Position numbers and translations under genes: made by a program. 64,000 nt of DNA. Origin: Heloderma charlesbogerti. Lineage: Eukaryota > Chordata > Lepidosauria > Squamata > Helodermatidae. Location: contig JANEZZ010001959.1 of the NCBI GenBank assembly GCA_026122225.1, positions 3,047,501 through 3,111,500 on the forward strand, in the 5' to 3' direction. Every line of letters begins with the position of its first letter. Position 1 is the first letter of the stretch. The notes beneath the pieces were generated by a model. That model saw only the letters and a program-made list of their open reading frames with translations, ran no database searches and was not told where the DNA came from. Below are positions 10,503-21,350 of this stretch, piece by piece.

Positions 10503-10750
10503 AGAATCATAGAATCATAGAATAATAGGGTTGGAAGGGGCCTACAAGGCCATCGAGTCCAACCCCCTGCTCAATGCAGGAATCCAAGTCACAGCATCCC
10601 TGACAAATGGCTGTCCAGCCTCATCTTGAAGGCCTCCAGTGTGGGAGAGCCCACCACCTCCCCAGGTAATTGGTTCCATTGTTGTATTGCTCTTACAGTC
10701 AGGAAGTTTTCCAGCCAGACACCAATGGAAAGCCCACAGGCAGGACATGA
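10503..10750 (-). mobile_element. CR1 LINE 3' end (minus)
   Basis: It starts with the complement of the CR1 tail (agaatcatagaatcatagaa), then 'gggttggaaggggcctacaa' and 'ccaaccccctgctcaatgca', the 3' UTR and last coding part of CR1. The minus frame shows IQQWNQLPGEVVGSPTLEAF and KMRLDSHLSGML. Confidence 0.85.
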
Positions 10751-10753
10751 GTG

Positions 10754-10808
10754 CAGGGATGCTGGAGAAATTCGAGCCAAGCTAAAATGATCTCCGATTT
10801 CTAAGAAT
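10754..10808. mobile_element. End fragment of a TAGGGATG-family MITE
   Basis: The sequence cagggatgctggagaaattc...gatttctaagaat matches the left end of the element at 6536 for about 50 bp and then stops where CR1 sequence resumes. It sits between two CR1 pieces of opposite orientation. Confidence 0.6.
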
Positions 10809-10995
10809 ACAACAATAGAACCAATTCCCTAGGGAGATAGTGGGCTTTCCCACACTGGAGATATTCAAGGTGAAGCTGGACAGCCACTTGTCAGGGATGC
10901 TCTGACTTAGATTCCTGCATTTGAGCAGGGGGTTGAACTTGATGGTCTTATAGGCCCCTTCCAACCCTACTATTCTATAATTCTATGATTCTACA
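10809..10995 (+). mobile_element. CR1 LINE 3' end (plus)
   Basis: It reads 'gaaccaattccctagggaga', 'tcccacactggagatattca' and ends in the CR1 tail 'tattctataattctatgatt'. It is largely complementary to 10503-10700, so the two form an inverted pair. Confidence 0.8.
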
Positions 10996-11015
10996 ATCAC
11001 CTCCTCAACCATACC

Positions 11016-11671
11016 TAGGGATGTACGGACTTTGTAAAATCCGTTCTGTCTGTCTTTCGCAGATTGTCAGGCACCTTTTTTCCCATCGTCCACTCACAGA
11101 CAGATGTGAATATTTTTTTTTTCATCACGTGGAAAAATACATATAATTACATAAGAGGTTTCGTAAGAATTTACACAATTTACCCTAGTACATAACATTT
11201 AGCGTGTTATCCCCCATTCCAATCAACTATGAGAGCCAGTGTGGTGTAGTGGCAAGAGTGTTGGACTGGGAGTCGGGAGATCCAATTTCTATTCCCCACT
11301 CAGCCATGGAAGCTCACTGGGTGGCTTTGGGCCAGTCACAGACTCTCTCAGCCCAGCCTACCTCACAGGGTTGTTGTTGTGAGGATAACCTGGAGGAGGA
11401 AGAGGACTATGCACGCCACCTTGGGTTCCTTAAGGTGGAAAAAAAGGTGGGATATAAATGAAATAAATAAATAAATAAAACTTCCCCCTGCAGAAATGTG
11501 TGTATTTTCCTATGAATAAATATGTGTACATTTTGGGAAAGTAAAAAAAAAAATCCGAAAGTCCACGGACTCCGCGTGGCCTGAGGGGGTTGCTCCACAG
11601 TGGATTCCGAGGCCGGATTCTTAGAGATCAGAGATCAGTTTAGTCTGTCACGAATTTCTCCAGCATCCCTA
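11016..11671. mobile_element. TAGGGATG-family MITE carrying a SINE
   Basis: Ends are tagggatg and catcccta. Flanks are accatacc (11008-11015) and gccatatc (11672-11679), 6 of 8 with transition differences only. Without the SINE (11231-11480) the element is about 400 bp and matches the copies at 6536 and 48761, including 'acataattacat' blocks and 'ccgcgtggcctgaggggg'. Confidence 0.75.
11231..11480 (+). mobile_element. tRNA-derived SINE (gagccagtgtggtgtagtgg type)
   Basis: The head 'gagagccagtgtggtgtagt' resembles a tRNA A box. The body reads 'agctcactgggtggctttgg' and 'tacctcacagggttgttgtt', and the 3' end 'gtgggatataaatgaaataa' runs into an (AAAT)n tail. Other copies lie at 27731 and 46266. 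It interrupts the MITE at 11016-11671, so it is younger than that MITE. Confidence 0.85.
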
Positions 11672-11759
11672 GCCATATCCTTAACTACTGTATGCCTGGG
11701 ATGATAACCACTTCACACACATGCCAATGGATGTTTTTGGATCCCAGTCTAAACAATTT

Positions 11760-12069
11760 TCCTGATCCAAATCCAGCCCTTCAGGGTTCACCAGATGCCG
11801 ACATTCTATTCCCCTGGACTTGCCCCTTCCCCCAGCTGCCAGTCATTTGGTGGTTTCCCAGCAACTGCAGTTTTCTCCCCATTCTAAAAGGTTGAAATGC
11901 CTTTTCTAAGGCTTAGTTACTGGCAGTCAGTGCTTGAAGCTAAAATCTGCTGGTATTTGGGGGCTGTCCCCTTTTGCCTTCAGCCTCGCCTGGCACTGGA
12001 ATGTGGCCCTCAAAGAGCTTCTCTGAAACTGAATTTGGCCCTTGGATTGATAGAAGTCTGACACCCCTG
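11760..12069 (-). mobile_element. hAT (Charlie-like) MITE, minus orientation
   Basis: It ends 'gaagtctgacacccctg' and contains 'atttggtggtttcccagc', 'ccattctaaaaggttgaaat' and 'tctgaaactgaatttggccc', the reverse complement of parts of the elements at 5136 and 49306. The left boundary is uncertain by about 20 bp. Confidence 0.6.
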
Positions 12070-12714
12070 TGTTACTGGATGCTTCTGAAAGGATGTGGGG
12101 CATTGCTACAATCCAGTCGGACTTGACACAGCAGTGTTAAAGCTCTTAATCTGTGCACCCAAGCTGTGTGAGGACTAGAGCAGCATCTCCCTGGCAGTGG
12201 CCTTGATATTTGTATTCCACTGAACGGTGAGCGAAAATGTTCCCTTATTTGCTAGTCATCGTTCATGAATTATGCATCAGCTACAAGCCAAATATGGAGA
12301 ACATTACATGTATACGAAGTCCAAATGGAGTAAAAAAAAAAATCAAAAATCGATGTGACATGAGTCAATTAGAGTATTTTTAAGGGGGCAAGCATTAAAT
12401 TAATAATGATTAATTTATTAATCATTAATGATCAAAGTTGAAGTAGAATGTTTAGAAAATAAGAGTAATTTATGGTACTCTTAAATTTGGCTGACTTATT
12501 GTCATGTTTAAAATGGAGAATCAGGGATTGCACTACAATGTAATTAATCTTAAGAAGAACTAGGCTATTTTTCCTAAGAAAATAGTCAGGGTTTAATTTA
12601 ACTCCCCCCCCCCCCGCCAACAATCATGATCTCTTGCCCTTCTTTGTCAAGCATTTCAGGAAACCTCTGATCGTTGGTCCCAGAGTGTATGATCTCAGGC
12701 TAGGATGTATTTAA
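12070..12714. other. No gene; AT-rich DNA with a small palindrome
   Basis: The palindrome 'taatgattaatttattaatcatta' type lies around 12405-12430. A poly-C run occurs near 12603. Otherwise nothing recognised. Confidence 0.5.
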
Positions 12715-12848
12715 GGGCACCATCCTATACATGTTTAGACAGAAAAAAGTCCTACAAATCCCACCATTCCCCAGCCAGTATGGCTGTCTGGGGGAATGCT
12801 GGCAGTTGTTGGATATTTTTCTGTCTAAACATGCATAGGATTGTGCCC
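12715..12848. mobile_element. Harbinger-like palindromic MITE with TAA duplication
   Basis: A 134-bp near-palindrome with ends gggcaccatcctatacatg and 'catgcataggattgtgccc'. Direct TAA copies flank it (12712-12714 and 12849-12851), the TWA-type 3-bp duplication known for PIF/Harbinger. Inside, 'tttagacagaaaaa' pairs with 'tttttctgtctaaa'. Related elements lie at 29113, 29741, 44852, 49686, 52955 and 60386. Confidence 0.75.
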
Positions 12849-12965
12849 TAAGATTGCCACTCCTCAGAGAGTGGTTGGAACCTAGGGCAGGCAATAGGGA
12901 TGATATGGGGCCATGGTCACACACTTCTTGGTTATAATGCACTCTACATGGGACAGCCTTTGAAG

Positions 12966-14521
12966 TAGGGCTGTACCCCCGCCCTGCTCCAGAGGCCAAT
13001 TCGGTAGGGATGGCGGAGAATTTCTCCACGAATCTCTGGGAGGCCGAATGCCAACACATTCGGCCCCCCGAAATTGGTGGTGAAATTCTCCGCCCCCCGC
13101 CCCCCCCGGGATGGAACTTACCTCCTGCGAATGTCCCTCTTGGCGGCGGGTCCTGGCGGCGTTTCGGCAGCATTTCGGCGGGGGCGGGGGCGGCAGCGGG
13201 TCTTCTGACCGGCTGCCACAGCCGCCATTACAAAGTAAATGTAACCCCCCCCCACACACGTGATAGGCTACGTAATGATTTACGTAGCCTATCACGGCTA
13301 GATTTCCAAAGTCAGCCATGATAGGCTACGTAAATCATTACGTAGCCTATCACGGGTGACTTTGAAAAAAAAAAAAGCGCGTACACAAATGGCGGCGCCC
13401 ATGGGCGCCGCCATTTGCATTCCTTATTTGGGCCTGGGTAGTCTATGTAAAGATTTACGTAGACTACGGCAAAAATAAGGGCAACGCTATTATTTTTGCA
13501 TTCCTTATTTGGGCCCGGGTAGTCTACGTAAATCTTTACGTACACTACCCAGGCCCAAATAAGGAATGCAAATGGCGGCGCCCATGGGCGCCGCCATTTG
13601 CGTACGTGCTTTTTTTTTTTTTTCAAAGTCATCCGTGATAGGCTACGTAACGATTTACGGAGCCTATCACGGCTGACTTTGGAAATCTAGCCGTGATAGG
13701 CTGTGTAAATCGTTACGTAGCCTATCACGTGTGTGTGTGTTTTTACATTTACTTTTTTATTTCGCGGCTGGGGAGACGGGGCGCTTCTCCCCGGCCTGAA
13801 TTTCGGCGGTGAGGGATGGGGCGCCTCCCCTCCACCGCGAAGCAAGCTGCGGGACCAGGTAAGGGACTTTTGTCCATCCTTACAATTCGGAGCTTCCAAA
13901 TTGGGCTCAACCTACCACAGGCCAAGCCGGAGTCACTTCGGGCTCCAGATCTGAATATACATCTGAAGCGATATTCAGACAGCCCAAGCGCCCCCCCCAG
14001 CCGTGCGAGCCCTCTGCTCGTCCTTACCTGGACCCAAAGCACGTGCCTGCATCTGCCACGGTCTTGGAGGGAGTCACCATTTTCTTTTAAAATGGCAACT
14101 GTTCTTCTTCCAGTAAGTAAATGGTGTGTAGATTGTGGCCAGAAAGGGGCCATCTCTGCAATATTACAGGTGTAAATGGCCCATTTATGTGTGCAATATT
14201 GCATAGATGGCCCCTTTATGGCCCCAATCTATGAGCCATTTGCTTACTGGAAGAAGAACAGTCACCATGGCAACTCCCTCCAAGATGGCCATGGCTGCAA
14301 GTGCTCCCCACAGGTCCAGGTAAGAAGCAGGGGGCTTGCATGGCTGGGCAGGTGGTTTCCTGGATGGGGCCAAAGTGGCCCAAAGTGCTTTGGAGAGGTC
14401 CAACCCACTTTGGGCCACTTCAGGCTGCTCCCAACCCGCTCCAGGACCAAACTGCTTCAGCCTGAATCACCCCGATCCACTTCAGCATTTGGGATTCGGG
14501 CCAAAGCAGTGCACAGTCCTA
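12966..14521. mobile_element. hAT element (TAGGGCTGTAC ends) containing a second hAT element
   Basis: Left end tagggctgtac, right end gcacagtccta. Flanks are ctttgaag (12958-12965) and ttttgaag (14522-14529), 7 of 8. The element's own sequence, without the nested copy at 13005-13882, is about 670 bp. It contains a long hairpin with exact 19-bp arms, ctgttcttcttccagtaag (14099-14117) and its complement (14243-14261), centred near 14180. Donor-like ccttacct (14022) and aggtaaga (14318) face outward. Confidence 0.75.
13005..13882 (-). mobile_element. TAGGGATG-family hAT element, hairpin-array type (878 bp)
   Basis: Ends are tagggatg and catcctta; identical caattcgg duplications lie at 12997-13004 and 13883-13890. 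Between 13260 and 13730 is a run of palindromes: gtgataggctacgta-type stems near 13262-13294, 13318-13354, 13635-13670 and 13694-13729; tagtctacgtaaat-type stems near 13437-13468 and 13517-13550; and two copies of a 30-bp palindrome beginning aaatggcggcgccc (13387 and 13570). These are themselves mirror-ordered about a centre near 13490. AGGTAAGT-like motifs lie at 13116-13123 (minus) and 13857-13864 (plus). No protein is encoded; ORFs across it are accidental. Confidence 0.9.
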
Positions 14522-14799
14522 TTTTGAAGAACGTCTAGAAACTTCAACTGGTCCAGAATGCAGCAGTGAGGGTTTTGGTGCTTCACCAAACTTGGGAAAA
14601 CGTGGAATCCATATTACAACAGCTGCACTGGCTTCCAGTTCATTTCCGGGCACAATTCAATCACGGTGTTGGTGATGATTACCATTAACACCCAAAATGG
14701 CTTGGGCTCAGATTACCTAAAGGACCATCTCCTCCTACATGAGCCTGCCTAGTGCCTACCTTGCAAGAGCCAGAGGAGAGGTGTTTCTTCACATTCTGG

Positions 14800-16057
14800 T
14801 AGGGATAGAGGTGGGGATGTTGCGAGTGCCCGACTTAGCTGGGGAGGCTGGCGAAATCCCCTGTGCACAGCCCTCTGGACCCCGCTTGACAAGCTCCAGG
14901 GTGCTGACAGACCCAGCCGAAGAGCCCCTGGAGTTCGGTGAGTGGCCGGGAATAGCCCAGACTTGTTGCCACACGCATCCCAATGGCAAGAGTGGCTGGG
15001 GCATGCAAGGCGCTTCCTCCTGCCCAGTCGGCTGTCAAGGACGCTTCCTTGACAGCCGACCGGGCAGGAGGAGGAGGCGGTGCGGCACACAGTCTAGCCG
15101 TAGCTGTCTCCTGGTCATGAGCAGGAAATGGCAAATGGCCAGGGTGCCTGCCAAGGCCCTGTCCCGCCTGGACGGCTGTCAAGGAAGCCCTTGACAACCA
15201 GCGGGGGCAGGAGGGGTCTCGGTGGCACCCCAGCACTCTCGCCCTGGCCTCCTCCTCCTGAAGAGGCCAGGGTCAAAGTTGTCAGGAATGCCCTTGCTGC
15301 CTTCTGTAATCCTCAAGTAGCTAGAATCCACACACAGACAAAAGGCCTATTTTCCAAGGCTTTATTTCCATTCAACCTAATCTGTAGCTTACAGATGCTA
15401 ATTGCCAGAACCTAAGTGGAAAACTCAAAGGAGCAGCCTACCAGGGGATTCTAACCTTAGGGAAGCAGTTGGTCTCTGTTTGGAGGAAAAACGCAGCAGT
15501 CCTCTGAACTTAAGGAGTAGGAGGGGAGAGTCCACCCCTTTCCCATGGGGCATCGGGGCACAGCTGTTGTTGTCGCGCCAAGCTGGCTGAGCACCTCCTC
15601 TCGGAGCCTGCAACCTCCCGCTTGTCTCTGTGCCTGCACCTCACGTCTAGAACTCAAGTTGTCCCTCCCTCTCCCTGCCAGGGTCACTGTTGCTCTCAGG
15701 AATGTGAGTGGGGGGAGGCTCTCCCTCCAGATGCGCCTCTGAGAGACAAGCGGGTTCCTCTCCCACGGATTGTATCTCTTCCTCAGAATCAGAACTGCTT
15801 TGGGACTCAATGGGCTCAGATCCAACCCTGACAAAAGTGCTGGGGGGTGGCTGTGCTGAAGACTCTGGCAGCCAGCCCTTGTGTGCGTAAAGCACAAGGG
15901 TTGACTGCCAGAGTCCTTGGCGCTGAGAGGAGGGGAAGCTCGTGTGGCTTGGTGAGCAAGGAGGCTCACTGAGCAGGTCTCAGCCATGCAAAAGGGGGGG
16001 GGGTGAGCTCGTCAAGCTCCCCCATGCTCCAGATGGAGATGGATCCATCCATCACTA
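14800..16057. mobile_element. Probable hAT element interrupted by a solo LTR
   Basis: The left end tagggata and a right end near 'ccatccatcacta' are flanked by cattctgg (14792-14799) and catagagg (16058-16065), 5 of 8, an imperfect match. The call is supported because L2-like LINE sequence stops and resumes exactly there. Hairpins include 'tcggctgtcaagga' / 'tccttgacagccga' at 15030-15056 and 'gactctggcagccagccctt' with its partner at 15860-15918. A solo LTR sits inside. Confidence 0.5.
15280..15833 (-). mobile_element. Solo LTR, 554 bp, with 5-bp TSD
   Basis: It starts tgtcaggaatgcc, ends ctgaca, and is flanked by identical AAAGT at 15275-15279 and 15834-15838. The complement of a polyadenylation signal (gctttatttcc, near 15358) close to the left end shows minus orientation. 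It shares blocks such as 'agcagttctgattctgagga' (minus) and its length with the LTR at 51039-51593. A 5-bp duplication fits Gypsy or some ERVs; no internal coding region is present. Confidence 0.8.
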
Positions 16058-16230
16058 CATAGAGGTACAACTGGTCAAGAAATAGTCGAAGGCCTTTTCT
16101 GTGGTCATACTGAGGCTATGGAGCTCCCCACCAAATGAGATTCATTTGGTCCTCTCTCCAGTGGCCTTCCACTGCCAATGATATGTGCCCTTCTGGCTGG
16201 GTCAATTATGCTTCAGAGCCATGAAGGATT

Positions 16231-17139
16231 CCCCCCTCCCCCTGCATCATGGCTCCTGACGCATGGAGTTGATCTTAGAATGAAAACCTCACCAAAGAAA
16301 ACAAAAAACCCCAAACCAATAACCCAACAATGCTCTTAGTGAAAAGCCTGTCGCCCACAATTATGGCAAATGACAAGGCAGCTGGTTTCAGATGGAACTG
16401 ATTTCTGTGACTTCCTTATCATCTCAATTAATCCAAGTTTTTTTCCCTAAATGTTGCAATCTCCCAAAATTCTATTTTCATAAAAGGGCAGTGCTAGACC
16501 ATAAACAACAGAGATGTTACTCGTTACTGCTATAATAAATGAGGCCAATTGGGAACTGTGACATCCTCCCCTCCTCTTTTAATACCGGCTTTTGAAAGCA
16601 TGACAGACATAATGATGATTAATCACATTTTCTGCCATTTTTGTATATTCACTTGTACCCTATAGGGTATCAAAACAGAGCTGTTTCTTCTATTGCAAAA
16701 TGCCAACTGGCATCATCTGTGTGTGTGTGTGTGTGTGTGTGTTTGTTTGTGATTTAAATAAATGTTGCCTGGAATATATTCCTACTTAGTTATGCAAATA
16801 GGCTAAACATCACAGGTGCTTTGGAAGCACTGCCAAACCATGTCACATAATTATTAATTTTTCACCTTTGGCTTCTTTCTTGCTCTGAAACAGACTGCGT
16901 TTTTTGGCAGAAAAGTGACTACAGCTTATATAGTGGAATAAGTACAGGGTTGGTCTGACTTTAATTTGACTTGCATATAAGGTTTTATATCCTCCAGTTC
17001 TTTGCATTGATGCCATTTCAACAAACCTGGACAGTCAGAATGAAAATCTTTGTGGTTTGATTCATCTACTTGGCTAATCATTAAATATCTAGATAACTCA
17101 ACAATATTAACTGAGCACAACTGTATTATCCTCCAGAGT
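16231..17139. other. Non-coding DNA, possible conserved element
   Basis: No transposon was seen from 16290 to 16680. The AT-rich text with homeodomain-like cores (ataatgatgattaatcac near 16610; cagctggtttcagatgga near 16380) resembles developmental conserved non-coding elements. This is impression only. A (TG)n microsatellite occupies 16718-16742. Confidence 0.35.
16718..16742 (+). repeat. (TG)n microsatellite
   Basis: About 12 uninterrupted TG units followed by gtttgtttgt. Confidence 0.95.
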
Positions 17140-17369
17140 ATCATCATCGTTGTTGTTGTTGTTGTTATTATTATTATTTACATTTCTATACAACCCAATC
17201 CCCAGCAAAGGAGATTGTTACCTTGTCGTGGTGCTGGAGCTTGAGCACCTCAATGATGTCATGAGCTAAACCGTGAAGGGATACACAAGACGGGAAGGTC
17301 ATGGCAGAGAGGTCAGACTAAATACAATCCCTGGGGAAGGAAACGGCAACCCACCTCAGTATTCTTGCC

Positions 17370-19334
17370 ATGAAAACTAAATGGATCAGTACAACCAGAG
17401 ATATGTCGGTATACCATTGGAAGATGGGACTCCCAGGTTGGAAGATGGTCAAAAATCAAAATGCTACTGGGGAGGAACAGAGGGTAAGTTCAACTAGCCC
17501 CAGATGTGATGATGCAGCTAGCTCAAAGCCGAAAGGACGGCTAGCAGCTGATGGTGCTGGTGGTGAACGACGAATCTGATGTTCTAAAGATCAGCACACC
17601 AGAGGAACCTGGTGGAATGTAAGATCTATGAGCCAGGGCAAATTGGATGTGGTTATTGGGGAGATGTCAAGATTAAATATAGACATTTTGGGTGTCAGTG
17701 AACTGAAATGGACTGGAATGGGCCACTTTACATCAGATGACCACCAGATCTACTACTGTGGGCAAGAGGTCCACAGAAGAAATGGAGTAGCCTTCATAAT
17801 TAATAATAAAGTGGCTAAAGCAGTGCTTGGATACAATCCAAAAAATGAGAGAATGATCTCAATTCGAATTCAGAGTAAGCCATTTAATATCACAGTGATC
17901 CAAATATACGCCCCAACCACAGATGCTGAAGAAGCAGAAGTACATCAGTTCTATGAGGATCTGCAGCACCTACTGGATAGTACGCCAAAAAAAGATGTTA
18001 TTTTCATTATAGGAGACTGGAATGCTAAGGTGGGTAGTCAAACAACACCTGGAATTACAGGCAAGCATGGTCTGGGAGAACAAAATGAAGCGGGACATAG
18101 GCTGATAGAATTTTGCCAAGACAACTCACTGTGCTTAACAAACACTCTCTTCCAACAACCTAAGAGATGACTTTATACATGGGCTTCACCAGATGGTCGA
18201 CACCAAAATCAGATTGACTACATCCTTTGTAGCCAAAGATGGCGGATATCTATGCAGTCGGTAAAAACAAGACCTGGAGCTGATTGTAGTTCAGATTACG
18301 AACTTCTTATTGCACAATTTAGAATCAGACTAAAGAGAATAGGGAAGACCCACAGATCAGTTAGATATGAGCTCACTAATATTCCTCATGAATATGCAGT
18401 GGAGATGAAGAATAGATTTAAGGGACTAGTTTTAGTAGATAGGGTCCTGGAAGAACTATGGACAGAAGTTCGCAACATTGTTCAGGAGGCGGCAACAAAC
18501 AACGTCCCAAAGAAAAAGAATACCAAGAAGGCAAGATGGCTGTTTGCTGAGACACTGGAAGCAGCCCAAGAAAGAAGGAAAGCAAAAGGCAACAGTGATA
18601 GGGGAAGATATGCCCAATTAAATGCAAAATTCCAGAGGTTAGCCAGAAGAGATAAGGAATTATTTTTAAACAAGCAATGCGCAGAAGCGGAAGAAGATAA
18701 CAGAATAGGAAGGACAAGAGACCTCTTCCAGAAAATTAGAAACATCGGAGGTAAATTCCAGGCAAAAATGGGTATGATCAAAAACAAAGATGGCAAGGAC
18801 CTAACAGAAGCAGAAGAGATCAAGAAAAGGTGGCAAGAATATATGGAAGATCTGTATAGGAAGGATAATAATATCGGGGATAGATTTGACGGTGTGGTCA
18901 GTGAGCTAGAGCCAGACATCCTGAAGAGTGAAGTTGAATGGGCCTTAAGAAGCATTGCTAATAACAAGGCAGCAGGAAACAACGGTATCTCTGCTGAACT
19001 ATTTAAAATCTTGCAAGATGATGCGGTCAAGGTGATGCATGCCATATGCCAGCAAATTTGGAAAATACAAGAATGGCCACCAGATTGGAAAAAATCCACT
19101 TATATCCCCATACCAAAAAAGGGAAGCACCAAAGAAAGTTCAAACTATCGAACAGTGGCACTTATTTCACATGCCAGTAAGGTAATGCTCAAGATCTTGC
19201 AAGGTAGACTCCAGCAATTCATGGAACGAGAATTGCCAGATGTACAAGCTGGGTTTCGAAAAGGCAGAGGAACTAGAGACCAAATTGCCAATATCCGCTG
19301 GATAATGGAGAAAGCCAGGGAGTTTTCTCCATGA
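17370..19334 (+). pseudogene. BovB ORF, endonuclease and start of reverse transcriptase
   Basis: One frame runs through this interval with two in-frame TGA codons (17577-17579 and 18168-18170). The APE-type endonuclease region shows WNVRSMSQGK, SELKWTGMG, FIIGDWNAKVGSQ and a decayed SDY in place of the usual SDH. Reverse-transcriptase motifs follow: KKSTYIPIPKKGSTKESSNY and VQAGFRKGRGTRDQ. The frame is lost near 19332, where a short deletion and frameshift remove the residues just before the DYSKAFDCVD motif. Confidence 0.9.
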
Positions 19335-19710
19335 CTATTCTAAAGCCTTTGACTGTGTGGATCATAACAAATTGTGGCAAGTTCTTGGTGGTATGGGGAT
19401 ACCAAGTCATCTTGTCTGCCTCCTGAGGAATCTGTATAACGACCAACGGTAAGAACAGACCACAGAACAACGGACTGGTTTAAGATTGGGAAAGGAGTAC
19501 GGCAGGGTTGTATACTCTCACCCTACCTATTCAACCTGTACGCAGAACACATCATGCAACGTGCTGGGCTTGATGAAGCCAAGACTGGAGTTAAAATCGC
19601 TGGAAGAAACATTAACAATCTCCAATATGCAGATGATACCACGTTGATGGCTGAAAGTGAGGAGGAGCTGAGGAACCTCATGACGAAGGTGAAAGAAGAA
19701 AGTGCAAAAG
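19335..19710 (+). pseudogene. BovB ORF, catalytic RT segment
   Basis: The frame-broken continuation contains DYSKAFDCVDH (first catalytic aspartate region, out of frame with upstream), then SPYLFNLYAEHIM and the YADD box at 19626-19637, followed by TTLMAESEEELRNL. It stops where the hAT element begins at 19711. Confidence 0.85.
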
Positions 19711-20655
19711 TAGGGATGTACGAAAGTGACTTACCTTTCGCAGATTATGTTGATGGTGGGGGGGGAGGCATTCCGTCCCTCCTCCCGGAATCCTGGCTGG
19801 GGGGGAGGCGCTCTGTTCCTCCCCCCGGAATCCTCGAACGGCCGGCTGTGCTCCGTGGCAGCTCCGTGGAGCAGCTGGCCAGGCCTGGCCTGGCTGCTCC
19901 ACGGATTTCCGGATTTCCGGCCATGGAGGGCTCTGGGTAAAAAAACAAAAAAAACATCCGTGTACGCAAATGGCGGTGGCTACGGCCGCTGCCATTTGTG
20001 TTTCTTCTTTTTGGCCATCTTAATCTACGTAAATATTTATGTAGACTATGACGGCGAAAATAAAGAGGAACGCAAATAGCGTAGCGGGCTCTATGTGCAT
20101 CCCCTTTTGATTCACTGTTTTAGCCTACGTAAATCTTTACGTAGGCTAAAACGGCGAAACAAAAGGGGACGCAAATAGCGCCCATTACGCTATTCGCGTG
20201 CCCCTTTATTTTTACCGTCATAGTCTACATAAATATTTACGTAGATTAAGACGGTAAAAAGAAGGAACGCAAATGGCGGCGGCTGTAGCCGCCGCCAATT
20301 GCGTACACGGTTTGTTTTTTTTAAACCCACCCAACCAGCCTATCACGTCTTTTTTTAAAAAAAAACATAGCCATGATAGGCTACGTAAATCTTTACGTAA
20401 CCTATCACGTCTTTTTTTTTTTTTTTTACACAAGCCTGGAAATGGTGGCGGCAGCAGCCGGTCGGAAGACCGGCCGCTGCCGCCGCCGCCGCCGCCACCG
20501 CCACCCGGACGATCTGCCCCAGGTGAGTCTCATCCCGGGGGGGATCCATGGGGGGGCAGGGGGGTGGCAGGCCGTTCTGCCACGGAGTTCGGGGGGCCAA
20601 ATGCACTGGCATTCTGCCTCACCGAGATCCGTGGAGGAATTCTCTGACATCCCTA
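19711..20655 (+). mobile_element. TAGGGATG-family hAT element, hairpin-array type (945 bp)
   Basis: Ends are tagggatg and catcccta; identical tgcaaaag duplications flank it (19703-19710 and 20656-20663). Palindromes built on tagcctacgtaaat or tagtctacataaat occur at about 20118-20151 and 20218-20252, a gataggctacgtaaat stem at 20372-20408, and GC-rich hairpins around 'gcggcggctgtagccgccgc' (20275) and 'ccggtcggaagaccgg' (20458). AGGTAAGT is exact on the minus strand at 19729-19736; AGGTGAGT is on the plus strand at 20521-20528. It lies inside a BovB ORF. Confidence 0.95.
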
Positions 20656-20663
20656 TGCAAAAG

Positions 20664-21350
20664 CTGGGTTGCAGTTAAACCTCAAAAAAACCAAGATTAT
20701 GGCAACCAGCTTGATTGAGAACTGGCAAATAGAGGGAGAAAACATGGAGGCAGTGACAGACTTTGTCTTTCTAGGCACAAAGATTACTGCAGACGCTGAC
20801 TGCAGCCTGGAAATCAGAAGACGTTTACTTCTTGGGAGGACAGCAATGGCATATCTTGATAAAATAGTGAAGAGCAGAGACATCACACTGACAACAAAGG
20901 TCTGCATAGTTCAAGCAATGGTATTCCCCGTACTAACCTATGGCTGCGAGAGCTGGACCATAAGGAAGGCTGAGCGAAGGAAGATCAGATGCTTTTGAAC
21001 TGTGGTGCTGGAGGAAAATTCTGAGAGTGCCTTGGACTGCAAGAAGATCAAATGAGTCCATACTCCAGGAAAGAAAGCCAGACTTCTCACTTGAGGGAAT
21101 GATCTTAAAGGCAAAACTGAAGTACTTTGGCCACATAATGAGAAGACAGGATTCCCTGGAGAAGATGCTGATGCTAGGGAAAGTGGAAGGCAAAAGGAAG
21201 AGGGGCCGACCAAGGGCAAGATGGATGGATGATATTCTGGAGGTGACGGACTCGACCTTGGGGGAGCTGGGGGTGGTGACGGCCAACATGAAGCTTTGGC
21301 ATGGGCTGGTCCATGACGTCGTGAAGAGTCAGAAGCCACTGACAGAATAA
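20664..21350 (+). pseudogene. BovB ORF, C-terminal part
   Basis: The frame resumes exactly as expected after removing the 953 bp of transposon plus duplication. It reads LKKTKIMATS, DFVFLGTKITAD, VLTYGCESWTIRKAERR, then after a single frameshift near 20982 reads LKYFGHIMRRQD, MLGKVEGKRKRGRPRARW and ends at the stop 21348-21350. The 3' UTR is short, with an (aac)n tail. Confidence 0.9.

Larger units (their letters stand above)
12929..16230 (+). mobile_element. L2/CR1-like LINE broken by two composite insertions
   Basis: Host LINE pieces are 12929-12965, 14522-14799 and 16058-16230. The first matches 'gcactctatgtggggctgcc' of the copy at 28310. The second reads 'cagctgcactggcttccagt' (frame HWLPVHFRAQF) and 'gagcctgcctag'. 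The third reads 'gaaggccttttctgtggtca...gagctcccc', the segment encoding RAFSV..P.LWNSLP-like sequence. The pieces line up in order once both insertions (12966-14521 and 14800-16057) are taken out. The LINE is decayed and inactive. Confidence 0.7.

Noticed and set aside
12700..13319. Overlapping minus-strand ORFs of 157 and 145 codons
   Set aside because: They cross the borders of a MITE and a hAT element; composition comes from GC-rich palindromes.
13260..13730. CRISPR-like array of regularly spaced palindromic repeats
   Set aside because: The genome is vertebrate, spacers are themselves inverted repeats, spacing varies, and the whole lies within transposon ends with a target duplication.
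15457..15987. 176-codon minus ORF in the solo LTR region
   Set aside because: It spans the LTR border and transposon sequence and shows no gag, pol or other domain.
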